Assembly: GCA_021737975.1 (NCBI GenBank)
Contig: JAIPCZ010000001.1
Location: 1-64,000, forward strand
Origin: Polaromonas sp.
GTDB lineage: Bacteria > Pseudomonadota > Gammaproteobacteria > Burkholderiales > Burkholderiaceae_C
DNA length: 64,000 nucleotides
Reading direction: 5' to 3'
Positions within the stretch are counted from its first letter, which is position 1; every line of letters starts with the position of its first letter. Both the position numbers and the translations under genes were made by a program. The notes beneath the pieces are model-generated. The model was given only the letters and a program-made list of their open reading frames with translations. It was not told the origin of the DNA and made no database searches. Shown here one piece after another: positions 20,116 to 29,796 of this stretch.

Positions 20116-22218
20116 TTAATTGCTGCGCACCAGGGCCTCGAATGACTGGATCGGCAGGGCTTGACTGAACAGATAGCCCTGGAAGTGGCGGCAACCCAAG
20201 CCCGCCAGATACTCAAGCTGGGCACCGGTCTCGACCCCTTCGGCAATGACCTCCAGACCCAGGCTGTCCGCCAGCGCGATGATCATCTTGGCAATGGCGG
20301 CATCGTCGGCATCCACGAGAACATTTTGCACAAACCCCAGGTCGATCTTGAGCTGGTCCAGCGGCAGGCGCTTGAGGTAGGACAGCGACGAATAACCTGT
20401 GCCGAAGTCGTCCAGTGCGAAGCCCACCCCGCTCGCCTTGAGCAATTTCATCTTGGCAATCACGCCCTCGACGTTGCTGACCAGAAGACTCTCGGTGAGT
20501 TCGAGCTTAAGCCGTTCCGCCTTGGCGCCGGTGCGCTCCAGGACCGCCAGGACCTGCTCGGCAAAGTCGTCCTGATGAAATTGCAGCGCGCTCACGTTCA
20601 CCGCCAGGGTCAGATGGGCCAGTTCGGCCTGGCCTGCCCACTGCGCCAGTTGGTGGCAAGCGGTCTCCAGCACCCAAAGGCCCAGGGGCAGGATCAGGCC
20701 GGTTTCTTCTGCCAGCGGGATGAATTCGCCGGGCTGCACGAGGCCGCGACGGGGATCCTGCCAGCGCACCAGCGCTTCCGAGCCGATGACCTGGCCGTCC
20801 TGATCGACCTGGGCCTGGTAGTACAAGAGGAGCTGCTCTTGGGCAATGGCGGCACGCAGGCTGATTTCCAGCGTGGCCCGGGCGCTGACCACCGCCTGCA
20901 TTTGGGAGTCAAAAAAGCGCAGGGTATTGCGACCCGCGGCCTTGGCCTGGTACATGGCCAGCTCGACACGCTTGATCAGGGTCTCCGCACTGTCCTCTGG
21001 CGCACCCAAAAGCGTGATGCCCATGCTCACGGTGCCCTGGTAGTCCTGGTCGGGCAGGGGATAGGGCTGGCGCAGCACCTTCAGCAGTTTTTGTGCGATC
21101 AACTCCGCCTTGGCCGCGGCAAGCACCGGATCGGCGCCCAGATCTTCCAGCATGACCAAAAAGGTATCACCGCCAAAACGTGCCACCGTGTCGCAGTCGC
21201 GCATATTTTCCGTCAGCCGCTGCGCGACCTTTTGCAAAAGCAGATCACCGATGTCATGACCGACACTGTCATTGAGTATCTTGAAATTGTCGATATCCAG
21301 GCACAACAGTGCCCCGCAGCTTCCGTTGCGCTGGCTGGCCGAGATCGCCTGGTGCAGGCGGTCCTGCATCAGGCGGCGGTTGGGCAGGTTGGTCAGCGCG
21401 TCGTAGAACGCGAGCCGGATGATCTTGCCCTCGGCCTCCTTGCGCTGGCTGATGTCGGTCAGCGTGCCGACGAAATGGGTCACCTCGCCTTGCGCATCGC
21501 GCACGGCGTTGATGATGACCCAATCGGCATAGATTTCGCCGTTTTTGCGCTTGTTCCAGACTTCGGCCTGCCAGGAGCCCACGGTGTGCAAGGACTGCCA
21601 CATCGCTGACCAGAATTCTGATGGATGCCGATCCGAACTCAGCAGCCTAGGCGATTGACCCACCGCCTCGGCCTCGGTGTAGCCGGTCGTCATGGTGAAT
21701 GAGGGGTTAACACGAAGAATGACTCCCAGCCGGTCGGTGATCAACATGCCTTGTTGTGAATCAAAGGCGGTTGCGGCAATGCGCAGCTCTTCCTCGGCCT
21801 TGGCGAGCACGCTCATGTCGGTGTCCATGCAAAACATCACCGGCGCCTGCCCATCGATCGAGACGACCGTGTGACTGGAATAAACCGGCACCAGGTGGCC
21901 CTGCTTGTGGCGCAAATTCATCCGGCTCGGCGGGATGCCCTGTTCGTTTTCGAACATCCAGCGCACGGCGCCCGCCACGCGTGTGCGCAGCTCATCGGGA
22001 ATAATCAGGTCGAGCAGGTTGCCGCCCATGGCCTCGGCGGCGCTGTAACCATAAATGTTTTCCGAGGCCCGGTTCCAATAGACCACGGTGCCGTCAGCCA
22101 GGTAACCCTGAATGGACATGGCGGCGGCGTCTTCAAACAGTTGTTCAAAACGCAATTCGGCAATTTCGCTGGCAGCTGCGACGCCTTGCGGCAAGGACGA
22201 TATTGGCGGGCTTGACAT
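20116..22218 (-). CDS. PAS-PAS-GGDEF-EAL c-di-GMP protein with degenerate GGDEF site
   Basis: PAS domains; RFGGDTFLVML at the GGDEF position; intact EALVRWQDP, DDFGTGYSSLSYL, EGVET EAL motifs. Confidence 0.92.
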   Translation of the reverse strand: MSSPPISSLPQGVAAASEIAELRFEQLFEDAAAMSIQGYLADGTVVYWNRASENIYGYSAAEAMGGNLLDLIIPDELRTRVAGAVRWMFENEQGIPPSRMNLRHKQGHLVPVYSSHTVVSIDGQAPVMFCMDTDMSVLAKAEEELRIAATAFDSQQGMLITDRLGVILRVNPSFTMTTGYTEAEAVGQSPRLLSSDRHPSEFWSAMWQSLHTVGSWQAEVWNKRKNGEIYADWVIINAVRDAQGEVTHFVGTLTDISQRKEAEGKIIRLAFYDALTNLPNRRLMQDRLHQAISASQRNGSCGALLCLDIDNFKILNDSVGHDIGDLLLQKVAQRLTENMRDCDTVARFGGDTFLVMLEDLGADPVLAAAKAELIAQKLLKVLRQPYPLPDQDYQGTVSMGITLLGAPEDSAETLIKRVELAMYQAKAAGRNTLRFFDSQMQAVVSARATLEISLRAAIAQEQLLLYYQAQVDQDGQVIGSEALVRWQDPRRGLVQPGEFIPLAEETGLILPLGLWVLETACHQLAQWAGQAELAHLTLAVNVSALQFHQDDFAEQVLAVLERTGAKAERLKLELTESLLVSNVEGVIAKMKLLKASGVGFALDDFGTGYSSLSYLKRLPLDQLKIDLGFVQNVLVDADDAAIAKMIIALADSLGLEVIAEGVETGAQLEYLAGLGCRHFQGYLFSQALPIQSFEALVRSN

Positions 22219-22286
22219 GGGGCGGGTCCTCTTCCAAAAGTATAGTATCGTTCAACTTGAGGCGCACCGGGCCTTAAACTCCGCGC

Positions 22287-24344
22287 ATGATTCCAGGCTT
22301 CCAACGCGCCACCGCCGTCACCCTTGCGCAATACCAAACCCTCAAGGCCGCTGCCAGGCGATACCCCTTTCGAGCGGCGCTGGCCCTGCCCGCGCTGGTG
22401 CTGCTCTACGTGCTCCTGCTGATTCCGTTCACGCCGGGCATTGGCGACCTGCGCAAGGCCAAATCCGAGGCGCCCTCGGTGCTGCTGGCCCTGGACGGCA
22501 GCACGCTCGTGGAATACAAGCGCATCAACCGGCAGTGGGTCACGCTGGACCAGATTTCACCCGAGGTGGTGAACGCCCTGATCGCCACCGAGGACCGCCG
22601 CTTCTACGAGCACCATGGCATCGACGTGCGGCGCCTGGCCGGGGCCGCGCTCAGCACCCTGTCAGGAGAATTGCAGGGCGGCTCGACCCTGACCCAGCAA
22701 TTGGCCCGCAATCTTTTCCCCGAAGAAATCGGCCGCTCCGCCACCCTGACCCGCAAGCTCAAGGAAGCCATCACGGCGCTGAAGATCGAGGCCGTGTATT
22801 CCAAGCGCGAGATCCTGGAAACCTACCTCAACACCGTGCCGTTTCTCTACAACGCGTTCGGCATCGAGATGGCGGCGCGCACCTACTTTGACACCTCGGC
22901 CGACCAGCTCGACGTGCTGGAGAGCGCCACCCTGATCGGCATGCTCAAGGGCACCAGTTATTACAACCCGGTGCAAAACCCCGAGCGCGCCAAGCAGCGC
23001 CGCAACCTGGTGCTGGAGCAGATGGCCAAAAACGGCAGCCTGGACCCTGCCCGCGTCAAGGCCCTGTCCAAAAGGCCGCTCAGGCTCGACTTTGAACGCC
23101 AGGTCGAAGCCCCAGGGCTGGCACCACATGTGGCCCAGCACCTGCGCAAGTGGCTCATCGACTGGGCCGACCGCCGCGATTACGACCTGCAGGCCGACGG
23201 ATTGCGGGTCTACACCACACTCGATGGCGGGCTGCAAAAAGCGGCGAACCAGGCGCTGACGCGGCAACTGAATTACCTGCAAACGCTGGCCGACGGTCGG
23301 CGCAAGGCCGGGCAGGAGCCCGCCGTGCTGCAGGCCGGCTTTCTGGCCATGGACCCGCGCGATGGCGCCGTGCGGGCCTGGGTGGGCAGCCGCGACTTTG
23401 CCCAGGAACAGTTCGACCACGTCAGCCAGGCGCGGCGCCAGCCCGGCTCGACTTTCAAGCCTTTCGTGTATGGCGCGGCCTTCATGCAGGGCATGAGCCC
23501 GTCGGACACCTTCATGGACCAGCCCGTGGCAATCTCGTCGCCGGGCACTGAGGTGTGGACCCCCAGCGATGCCACGCCGCCAAGCTACCAGCCCACCAGC
23601 CTGCGCAGCGGCCTGGTGTATTCCAAAAACACCATCACCGCCCAATTGATGCAAAAAGTGGGGCCCAAGCGCGTCGGCGAGTTGGCGCAGGCCATGGGCG
23701 TGCGCCAGAGCAAGCTGGATCTGGTGCCCTCGCTGGCGCTGGGCACGAGCCCGGTCACGCTGATCGAGATGGTCACCGCCTACAGCACCCTGGCCAATGG
23801 CGGCAGCTACTTTGCGCCCCATCTGGTGCTGCGTGTGGAGGACCGCAACGGCAAGTTGCTGGAACAGTTTGCCCCGGTGACTGAACGGGAGCCGGCCATG
23901 CCACGCGCGCAGGCGCTCACTTTGGTGAACGTGATGCGCGGCGTGATCGACGAGGGCACAGGTTCGGCCATTCGCTACCGCTACGGCATCCAGGCGGACG
24001 TGGCCGGCAAAACCGGCACCACCCAGGACAACACCGACGGCTGGTTCATCATGATGAATCCGCAACTGGTGGCCGGCGCCCGCGTCGGCTTCAACGACAA
24101 CAGCGTCACGATGGGCTCCTGGGGCCAGGGCGCGCGCAGCGCCTTGCCCATGGTGGGCGAAGTCTTTCAGCAGGCGTTTCGCAACCGCTGGCTGGACCCA
24201 AAGGTCGAGTTCGACATTCCACGACCCAAGCCGCCAGCGCCGCCCGAACCGGAGCCGCTGCCAGAATCCGAGCCACAACAAGACCCCTTGTCCGGCCTGG
24301 TCAACGACCTCATGGACCGCCTCAAGCCGCTGCTGGGTGAATGA
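22287..24344 (+). CDS. Class A penicillin-binding protein (transglycosylase/transpeptidase)
   Basis: GT51: ATEDRRFYEHHGID, GGSTLTQQLARNLF; transpeptidase: RQPGSTFKPFVY, YSKNT, GKTGTTQDNTDGWF. Confidence 0.93.
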   Translation: MIPGFQRATAVTLAQYQTLKAAARRYPFRAALALPALVLLYVLLLIPFTPGIGDLRKAKSEAPSVLLALDGSTLVEYKRINRQWVTLDQISPEVVNALIATEDRRFYEHHGIDVRRLAGAALSTLSGELQGGSTLTQQLARNLFPEEIGRSATLTRKLKEAITALKIEAVYSKREILETYLNTVPFLYNAFGIEMAARTYFDTSADQLDVLESATLIGMLKGTSYYNPVQNPERAKQRRNLVLEQMAKNGSLDPARVKALSKRPLRLDFERQVEAPGLAPHVAQHLRKWLIDWADRRDYDLQADGLRVYTTLDGGLQKAANQALTRQLNYLQTLADGRRKAGQEPAVLQAGFLAMDPRDGAVRAWVGSRDFAQEQFDHVSQARRQPGSTFKPFVYGAAFMQGMSPSDTFMDQPVAISSPGTEVWTPSDATPPSYQPTSLRSGLVYSKNTITAQLMQKVGPKRVGELAQAMGVRQSKLDLVPSLALGTSPVTLIEMVTAYSTLANGGSYFAPHLVLRVEDRNGKLLEQFAPVTEREPAMPRAQALTLVNVMRGVIDEGTGSAIRYRYGIQADVAGKTGTTQDNTDGWFIMMNPQLVAGARVGFNDNSVTMGSWGQGARSALPMVGEVFQQAFRNRWLDPKVEFDIPRPKPPAPPEPEPLPESEPQQDPLSGLVNDLMDRLKPLLGE

Positions 24345-24371
24345 CGCCGGCCGCGGTACCTGCGCAAAAAC

Positions 24372-24764
24372 TCAAACCGCGGCGAAGCGCCCCTGCAAGT
24401 AGCTGATGATGGCTCCAGACTCGGCCAGCCATTGACTTTGGCCGTTGGCGTCGGTGATCTTGAGGCAGGGCACCTTGACGGTGCCGGCGCCCTTCTGCAG
24501 GTCGTCGCGATTTTGCTGGTGGTGCTGCGCGTCGCGGCGCTCGATGGGCAGCGACAGGCGCCGCATTTCCTGGCGCACCTTGATACAAAACGGGCAGGTG
24601 GTGAACTGGTACAACACCAGGCTCTGGCACTGCTGGTCGACCACCTGCTGCTGCTCGGGCGCGCGCACCACGCCCTTGGGCTGGCTGACAAATTCCCAGA
24701 CCTGCATGAAGGGGCCAAGCACAATGCGCAGGGTTCTGAAAAAGCTTCTGATGATTAATTTCAT
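24372..24764 (-). CDS. Glutaredoxin / GST N-terminal domain protein
   Basis: YQFTTCPFCIKVRQEM, KVPCLKI, ESGAIISYL. Confidence 0.85.
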   Translation of the reverse strand: MKLIIRSFFRTLRIVLGPFMQVWEFVSQPKGVVRAPEQQQVVDQQCQSLVLYQFTTCPFCIKVRQEMRRLSLPIERRDAQHHQQNRDDLQKGAGTVKVPCLKITDANGQSQWLAESGAIISYLQGRFAAV

Positions 24765-24967
24765 CGGGTAATGATAATCGCGGCGGGAAGGCAGCTAATT
24801 GGTCGCATGTTTCGTGGCGGCATGGGTGAAGGGATCGGGGCGCGGCACAAGGGCCGAGATGGCGTCCGGCAAGAATGGCCGCCTGAGAATGCCGTAACCG
24901 GCCCTGTCACCAATGCAGTCATTTCATGAGAACACAGGTGTGCACGTTCGGTGAACTGTTGCAGCGC

Positions 24968-26017
24968 TCAGGCCGCGGACTCCTGGCTGAATGAGATTTG
25001 CACTTTGAGCGATTGGCGCTTGTCGAGCGCCAGCTCAAAGGCTTCCACCGCGCGATCCAGCGGCAAGATGCTGGTGATCACGGGTTTGCCGTCCACCAGG
25101 CCTTCATTCAGGAACTGAACTGCTGTGGCAAATTCAGCATGGAACCTGAAGGTGCCGCGCAGGTCAATCTCTTTGGCAACAATCTGGTTCATGGGCAGGC
25201 TGATGTCCCCACCCAGGCCGACGGTCACCAGAACACCGCGCGGGGCGACCACTTCCAGCGCCGTGCGCAGCGCAGGCTGGCTGCCCGAGGCCTCGAACAC
25301 GGCATCGAACTGGCCCTTGTCGACCTTGTATTTGTCCAGACCGTCGGGCTGGGTCAGCAGGTTGATGGTTTCGTCTGCGCCCATGTTGCGGGCGCATTGC
25401 AGCGGCAGGTCAGCGATGTCAACGGCCACAATGCGCGCCGCGCCGGCGCGGCGCAGGCCACCGATCAGCAGCGAGCCAATGGGGCCGCACCCGGTCACCA
25501 ACACCTGCCTGCCCAGCACGCCACCGGCGCGCTGGATGGCGTGCAGCCCCACCGACAAGGGCTCTGCCAGCGCGGCTTCAGACAGGCTCAGATGGTCGGC
25601 AACCCGGTGCGCCTGGCTGGCATCGATGACCAGCTTTTCGCTGAAGCCGCCCTGAATGTGGGGAAAGGGCATGGCGCTGCCGTAAAAGCGCATGTTCAGG
25701 CAATGGTTGTGTTGCCCCAATTGGCAAAATCGGCAGTGGCCACAGGGCCGCGAGGGCGAAATGGCAATGCGCTGGCCCGGTTTGAAACCCGAGACCTGCG
25801 CACCCAGCGCCTCGACCGTGCCCGAGAATTCGTGACCGAGTGCCATCGGCTGCTTGAGGCGAACAGTGCCAAAACCACCATTCTGGAAATAGTGCAGGTC
25901 AGAGCCGCAAATGCCGCCAAAAGCGACACGCACCAGAAGTTGCTGGTCACCCAGCTCTGGCAGTTCGGTGGTTTCGATGCGCAAATCTTTGGCGGCATGG
26001 CAGACAACGGTTTTCAT
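24968..26017 (-). CDS. idnD: L-idonate 5-dehydrogenase (zinc ADH family)
   Basis: GGICGSDLHYFQNGGFG, SPSRPCGHCRFC, MRFYGSAMPFPHIQGGF, FDAVFEASGS; resembles remembered E. coli IdnD along its length. Confidence 0.88.
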   Translation of the reverse strand: MKTVVCHAAKDLRIETTELPELGDQQLLVRVAFGGICGSDLHYFQNGGFGTVRLKQPMALGHEFSGTVEALGAQVSGFKPGQRIAISPSRPCGHCRFCQLGQHNHCLNMRFYGSAMPFPHIQGGFSEKLVIDASQAHRVADHLSLSEAALAEPLSVGLHAIQRAGGVLGRQVLVTGCGPIGSLLIGGLRRAGAARIVAVDIADLPLQCARNMGADETINLLTQPDGLDKYKVDKGQFDAVFEASGSQPALRTALEVVAPRGVLVTVGLGGDISLPMNQIVAKEIDLRGTFRFHAEFATAVQFLNEGLVDGKPVITSILPLDRAVEAFELALDKRQSLKVQISFSQESAA

Positions 26018-26046
26018 GGCAGGACTCTTTCAATGAAAGTGAAGGG

Positions 26047-26823
26047 TTATAGGGTGGCGGTCACGCCGCCATCCACGTACAGGATGTGGCCATTGACAAA
26101 GCGCGAGGCGTCGCTGGCCAAAAACACCACAGCACCGCCCAGGTCTTCGACATCGCCCCAGCGGCGGCTCGGTGTGTGCTCCACCAGCCAGGCAGTGAAG
26201 GCCGGGTCCGCCACCAGTTTTTCGGTCAACTCGGTCTTGAAATAGCCCGGCCCCAGCCCGTTGACATTGATGCCAAATTGACCCCAGTCGATGGCCATGC
26301 CTTTGGTCAGCATCTTGACGGCGCCCTTGCTGGCGGTGTAGGGCGCAATGCCGGGGCGCCCCATCTCACTTTGCACCGAGCAGATATTGATGATCTTGCC
26401 CTGTCCGCGCGGAATCATTTTTTTGGCCACTGTCTTGCCCACATAGTAGACACTGTCAAGGTTGGTCTTCATCAGGGTGTGCCAGTCGTCGTCGGCAAAT
26501 TCGTGCAGCGGATTGCGGATTTGCATGCCGGCGTTGTTGACCAGAATGTCAATGACGCCAATGCCGGCCTCGATCGCATCGACCGCCAGGCTGACCGCGC
26601 TGGCATCGGTGACATCAAACGCCCGGGCGCTCACCGTCAGGCCCTCGGCTTGCAGCGCTTGAGCCGCCAGCGCCAGCTTGTCCGGGTTGCGGCCGTTCAA
26701 AATGACGTGGGCACCAGCCTGCCCCAGAGCCCTGGCCAGCGCCAGGCCGATGCCGCCGGAAGAACCGGTGATAAGGGCGCGCCGGCCGGTGAGTCGAAAG
26801 GTATCGAGCAAGTTCATAAGCAT
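26047..26823 (-). CDS. idnO: Gluconate 5-dehydrogenase-like SDR
   Basis: GSSGGIGLALA, NICSVQSEMGRPGIAPYTASKGAVKMLTKGMA, RWGDVEDLGGAVVFLAS; resembles IdnO. Confidence 0.85.
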   Translation of the reverse strand: MLMNLLDTFRLTGRRALITGSSGGIGLALARALGQAGAHVILNGRNPDKLALAAQALQAEGLTVSARAFDVTDASAVSLAVDAIEAGIGVIDILVNNAGMQIRNPLHEFADDDWHTLMKTNLDSVYYVGKTVAKKMIPRGQGKIINICSVQSEMGRPGIAPYTASKGAVKMLTKGMAIDWGQFGINVNGLGPGYFKTELTEKLVADPAFTAWLVEHTPSRRWGDVEDLGGAVVFLASDASRFVNGHILYVDGGVTATL

Positions 26824-26879
26824 TTCAGGAAGTAAACAAAAGATGAGGGACGGGCAACAGTTGGGGCAAAACGATCAGC

Positions 26880-27274
26880 CGACCCATGACCACATATTGC
26901 GACGGCAGAAACAACATCTCGCCGCCGATAAGCTGGTGGCAATGCGGACGGTGAAAACATCCGTTTCGTCGCGCTGTGGCGGCTCCAGGGTCCGGAGCTG
27001 GCTGTCCAGCAGTTCGGGAAGCATGTAATGCCCGGCGCGCAGGGCCATGCGCTGGCGGATCAATTCGGCGTCACCATCCAGAAAAACAAAGACCACATTG
27101 CCGGCCCGGGCGCATCTTGGCCACGCTCTCGGACAAGTGCAGGTCGTCGCCATCGATCATGTCGTACTGGAGCTGCCGTGCCATGGCGCCGGCCACGGTT
27201 GATTCGCCACAGCCCGAGACCCCCATCACCACCACATGCAAAGGCTCGGTCACGGCTGTAACGGTCTGATCCAT
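26880..27274 (-). pseudogene. Decayed gluconokinase (gntK/idnK family)
   Basis: N-terminal part VVVMGVSGCGESTVAGAMARQL...DGDDLHLSESVAKMRPG, then a frame change and missing central region, then FVFLDGDAELIRQRMALRAGHYMLPELLDSQLRTLEPPQRDETDVFTV. Confidence 0.85.
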
Positions 27275-27287
27275 GGTGTTCACGGGC

Positions 27288-28244
27288 TCAGGCTCCCACC
27301 GAGCACTCGGGCACCGGGGTGTGCAGCGCCTGACCGGAAGTGCCCGCTTGCATATTGGCAAAAGCCAGATCGGCCATGGCCTGGCGTGTTTGCAGGGTGG
27401 CGCTGGCCATGTGCGGCGTCAACACCACGTTGGGCAACTTGCGCAGCGCCTCGGGCACACGCGGCTCATTGGCATACACGTCCAGCGCCGCACCCGCAAT
27501 GGTGCCCGCCTCGAGCGCCTGTATCAGCGCCTCTTCGTCGACCACGCTGCCGCGCGCCACATTGATCAGGTAAGACCTGGGACCCAGGGCTGACAACACC
27601 TCGGCGTTGATCAGGTTCCGGGTGCCTGCCCCGCCGGGGGTGATCACCACCAGATAGTCAACCTGGGCGGCCAGCGCCTGTGCCGTTGGATAGAACGTGT
27701 AGCCAGATTCGGGCTTGCTGCTGCGTGCGGTGTAGGCGATCGACATGCCAAAACCGCCGGCCCTGCGCGCGATGGCCTGGCCGATGCGACCCAAGCCCAC
27801 AATACCGAGTCGTGCACCAGAGACTTTTTGCGCTAGCGCCATGGGGCCATTCAACCACTCTCCGGCGCGCACAAAACGGTCCGCCTGCGGGATGCGACGC
27901 CCGATCGACAAGACCAGGCCCATGGCAAGGTCGGCCACATCGTCGGTCAACACGTCCGGCGTATGGGTCACCGCAATGCCCTGTGCATTGGCAGCCGGCA
28001 CGTCAACGCCGTCGTAGCCCACGCCGAACACCGACACCACCCTGGCATTTGGCAATTGCGCCAAAAGCGCCCCGGTCACCACCGACTCACCCGAAGCGGC
28101 CAAGCCCACAATACGTGGCGCAAGCTGTGCAAAGGCCGTTGGATCGGTTTCATGCGTGCGCTCGTGCACGGTGTAAACCCGTTGCAGCGCCTCTTGGTAG
28201 AAGGGGTGCAATTTGGCAACCGCCAAAATATCTGGCTTGATCAT
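27288..28244 (-). CDS. D-isomer-specific 2-hydroxyacid dehydrogenase (2-ketogluconate/hydroxypyruvate reductase type)
   Basis: GLGRIGQAIARRAGGFGM, LINVARGSVVDEEAL, NVVLTPHMASAT. Confidence 0.88.
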   Translation of the reverse strand: MIKPDILAVAKLHPFYQEALQRVYTVHERTHETDPTAFAQLAPRIVGLAASGESVVTGALLAQLPNARVVSVFGVGYDGVDVPAANAQGIAVTHTPDVLTDDVADLAMGLVLSIGRRIPQADRFVRAGEWLNGPMALAQKVSGARLGIVGLGRIGQAIARRAGGFGMSIAYTARSSKPESGYTFYPTAQALAAQVDYLVVITPGGAGTRNLINAEVLSALGPRSYLINVARGSVVDEEALIQALEAGTIAGAALDVYANEPRVPEALRKLPNVVLTPHMASATLQTRQAMADLAFANMQAGTSGQALHTPVPECSVGA

Positions 28245-28407
28245 TTCAAATCTCCTGACGATAAAACAGTTGTTGGACAGCACGGTCCGAAAATGTGGAA
28301 AAAATGGCAAGCCTAGTGGTTGCCGTCACATGCAGTGTTGTTTGATGATGGCTCGATCAATCAAAATTTTGTGAGCATTTCAGGCCGGCGCGCGGGTTCG
28401 TGGCGGC

Positions 28408-29616
28408 TTATGTCAAAGCGGCAACCGCCTGGCCAATCCGCTGGCACCCGTCCTCGATCACTTCGGCGCTTGTGGCGATGGACATGCGGAAGTAGGGCGA
28501 GAGACCATACACCGAGCCGGCAATCACGGCCACGCCAACGCCCTCAAGCAAGTACATCACCACGTCCATATCGGTTTCGATTTTCTTGCCCTGTGGCGTG
28601 GTGCGACCGATCATTCCCGCGCAGTTGACGTACAGATAAAAGGCCCCGCCGGGCTTGCGACAACTGATCCCGGGGATGGCGTTGAGGATGCTGAGTGCCA
28701 GGTCACGCCGGTCTTTATAGGTTCCGACCCAATCTGCGATAAAACTTTGTTCGCCCTGCAAGGCCGCCAAGGCTGCGGCCTGGCTGACCGAACTGGCGTT
28801 GGACACGGATTGCGATTGCAGCATGTCCAAGGCCGCAATCAACTCAGCGGGGCCGGCGGCCCAGCCGATACGCCAGCCTGTCATGGCATAGGTTTTTGAT
28901 ACCCCGTTGATCACCAGCGTCCGGGCTTTGAGTTGCGGCTCGATCGCCACCAGATGCGGGTTGTCGCTGGACTCGAACCGGATGTGTTCGTAAATGTCGT
29001 CTGTCATCAACAGCACATGGGGATGACGCAACAGCACATCCGCCAGGGCGCGCAGATCGGCGGCGCTGTAGGTCGATCCCGTGGGGTTGGTCGGCGAATT
29101 CAGGATCAGCCAGCGGGTTTTGGGGGTGATCGCAGCCTCTAGCTTGGCCGGCGTGAGCTTGAATCCCTCAGACTCCAGGCAAGTGACGATGACCGGCTCC
29201 CCCTGGCAGGCGAGGGTCATGTCGGGATAGGACACCCAGTAAGGGGCTGGAATGATGACCTCGTCGCCAGGCTCCAGGGTGACGGACAAGGCGTTGTAAA
29301 TGGCGTGCTTGGCACCAATGGTGACGATGATGTCCTTGGGCAAATAGGACAAGCCGTTCTCACGCTGAAACTTCTCGGCAATGGCTTCCCGCAGCGCCAG
29401 GGTACCGGCGGCCTGGGTATAGCGTGTTTCGCCCCGCTTGATCGCCTCACAAGCGGCAAGGCAGATGTGCTCCGGTGTGTTGAAGTCCGGTTCGCCCACG
29501 ACCAGGTTGACAATGTTTTTTCCAGCCCTGCGCAAGGCGGCGGCGCGGTCCTGGGCAGCACTGCTTGGCGAGGGTTTGACCCGACTGAGGCGCTCAGCAA
29601 TGTGAATAGTGCTCAT
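28408..29616 (-). CDS. Pyridoxal phosphate-dependent aminotransferase (class I, aspartate aminotransferase-like)
   Basis: VGEPDFNTPEHI, NSPTNPTGSTYS, NGVSKTYAMTGWRIGW. Confidence 0.93.
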   Translation of the reverse strand: MSTIHIAERLSRVKPSPSSAAQDRAAALRRAGKNIVNLVVGEPDFNTPEHICLAACEAIKRGETRYTQAAGTLALREAIAEKFQRENGLSYLPKDIIVTIGAKHAIYNALSVTLEPGDEVIIPAPYWVSYPDMTLACQGEPVIVTCLESEGFKLTPAKLEAAITPKTRWLILNSPTNPTGSTYSAADLRALADVLLRHPHVLLMTDDIYEHIRFESSDNPHLVAIEPQLKARTLVINGVSKTYAMTGWRIGWAAGPAELIAALDMLQSQSVSNASSVSQAAALAALQGEQSFIADWVGTYKDRRDLALSILNAIPGISCRKPGGAFYLYVNCAGMIGRTTPQGKKIETDMDVVMYLLEGVGVAVIAGSVYGLSPYFRMSIATSAEVIEDGCQRIGQAVAALT

Positions 29617-29796
29617 GTTAGACTCCTTTTTCGATATGACATGCGCTGGAGAGTACGCAAGCTTGTCACTTCACGCAAAGACAAATTTCGTCTGGCCGGA
29701 TAGTGACAGCTTATGTTGTTTCAAAAAATTCAATGCAAAAAAGCTGCTCGTGACCTACTTCGAAGGACTGCATCGATCGCCAATTGAGACAATTTC

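Noticed and set aside
22662-24281. 539 aa minus-strand ORF opposite the penicillin-binding protein
   Set aside because: High-GC antisense artefact; the plus strand carries clear GT51 and transpeptidase motifs.
24766-24776. Fur-box-like TAATGATAATC near the glutaredoxin-like gene start
   Set aside because: Only about half of a canonical Fur site, and no iron-related gene beside it; too weak to report as a site.
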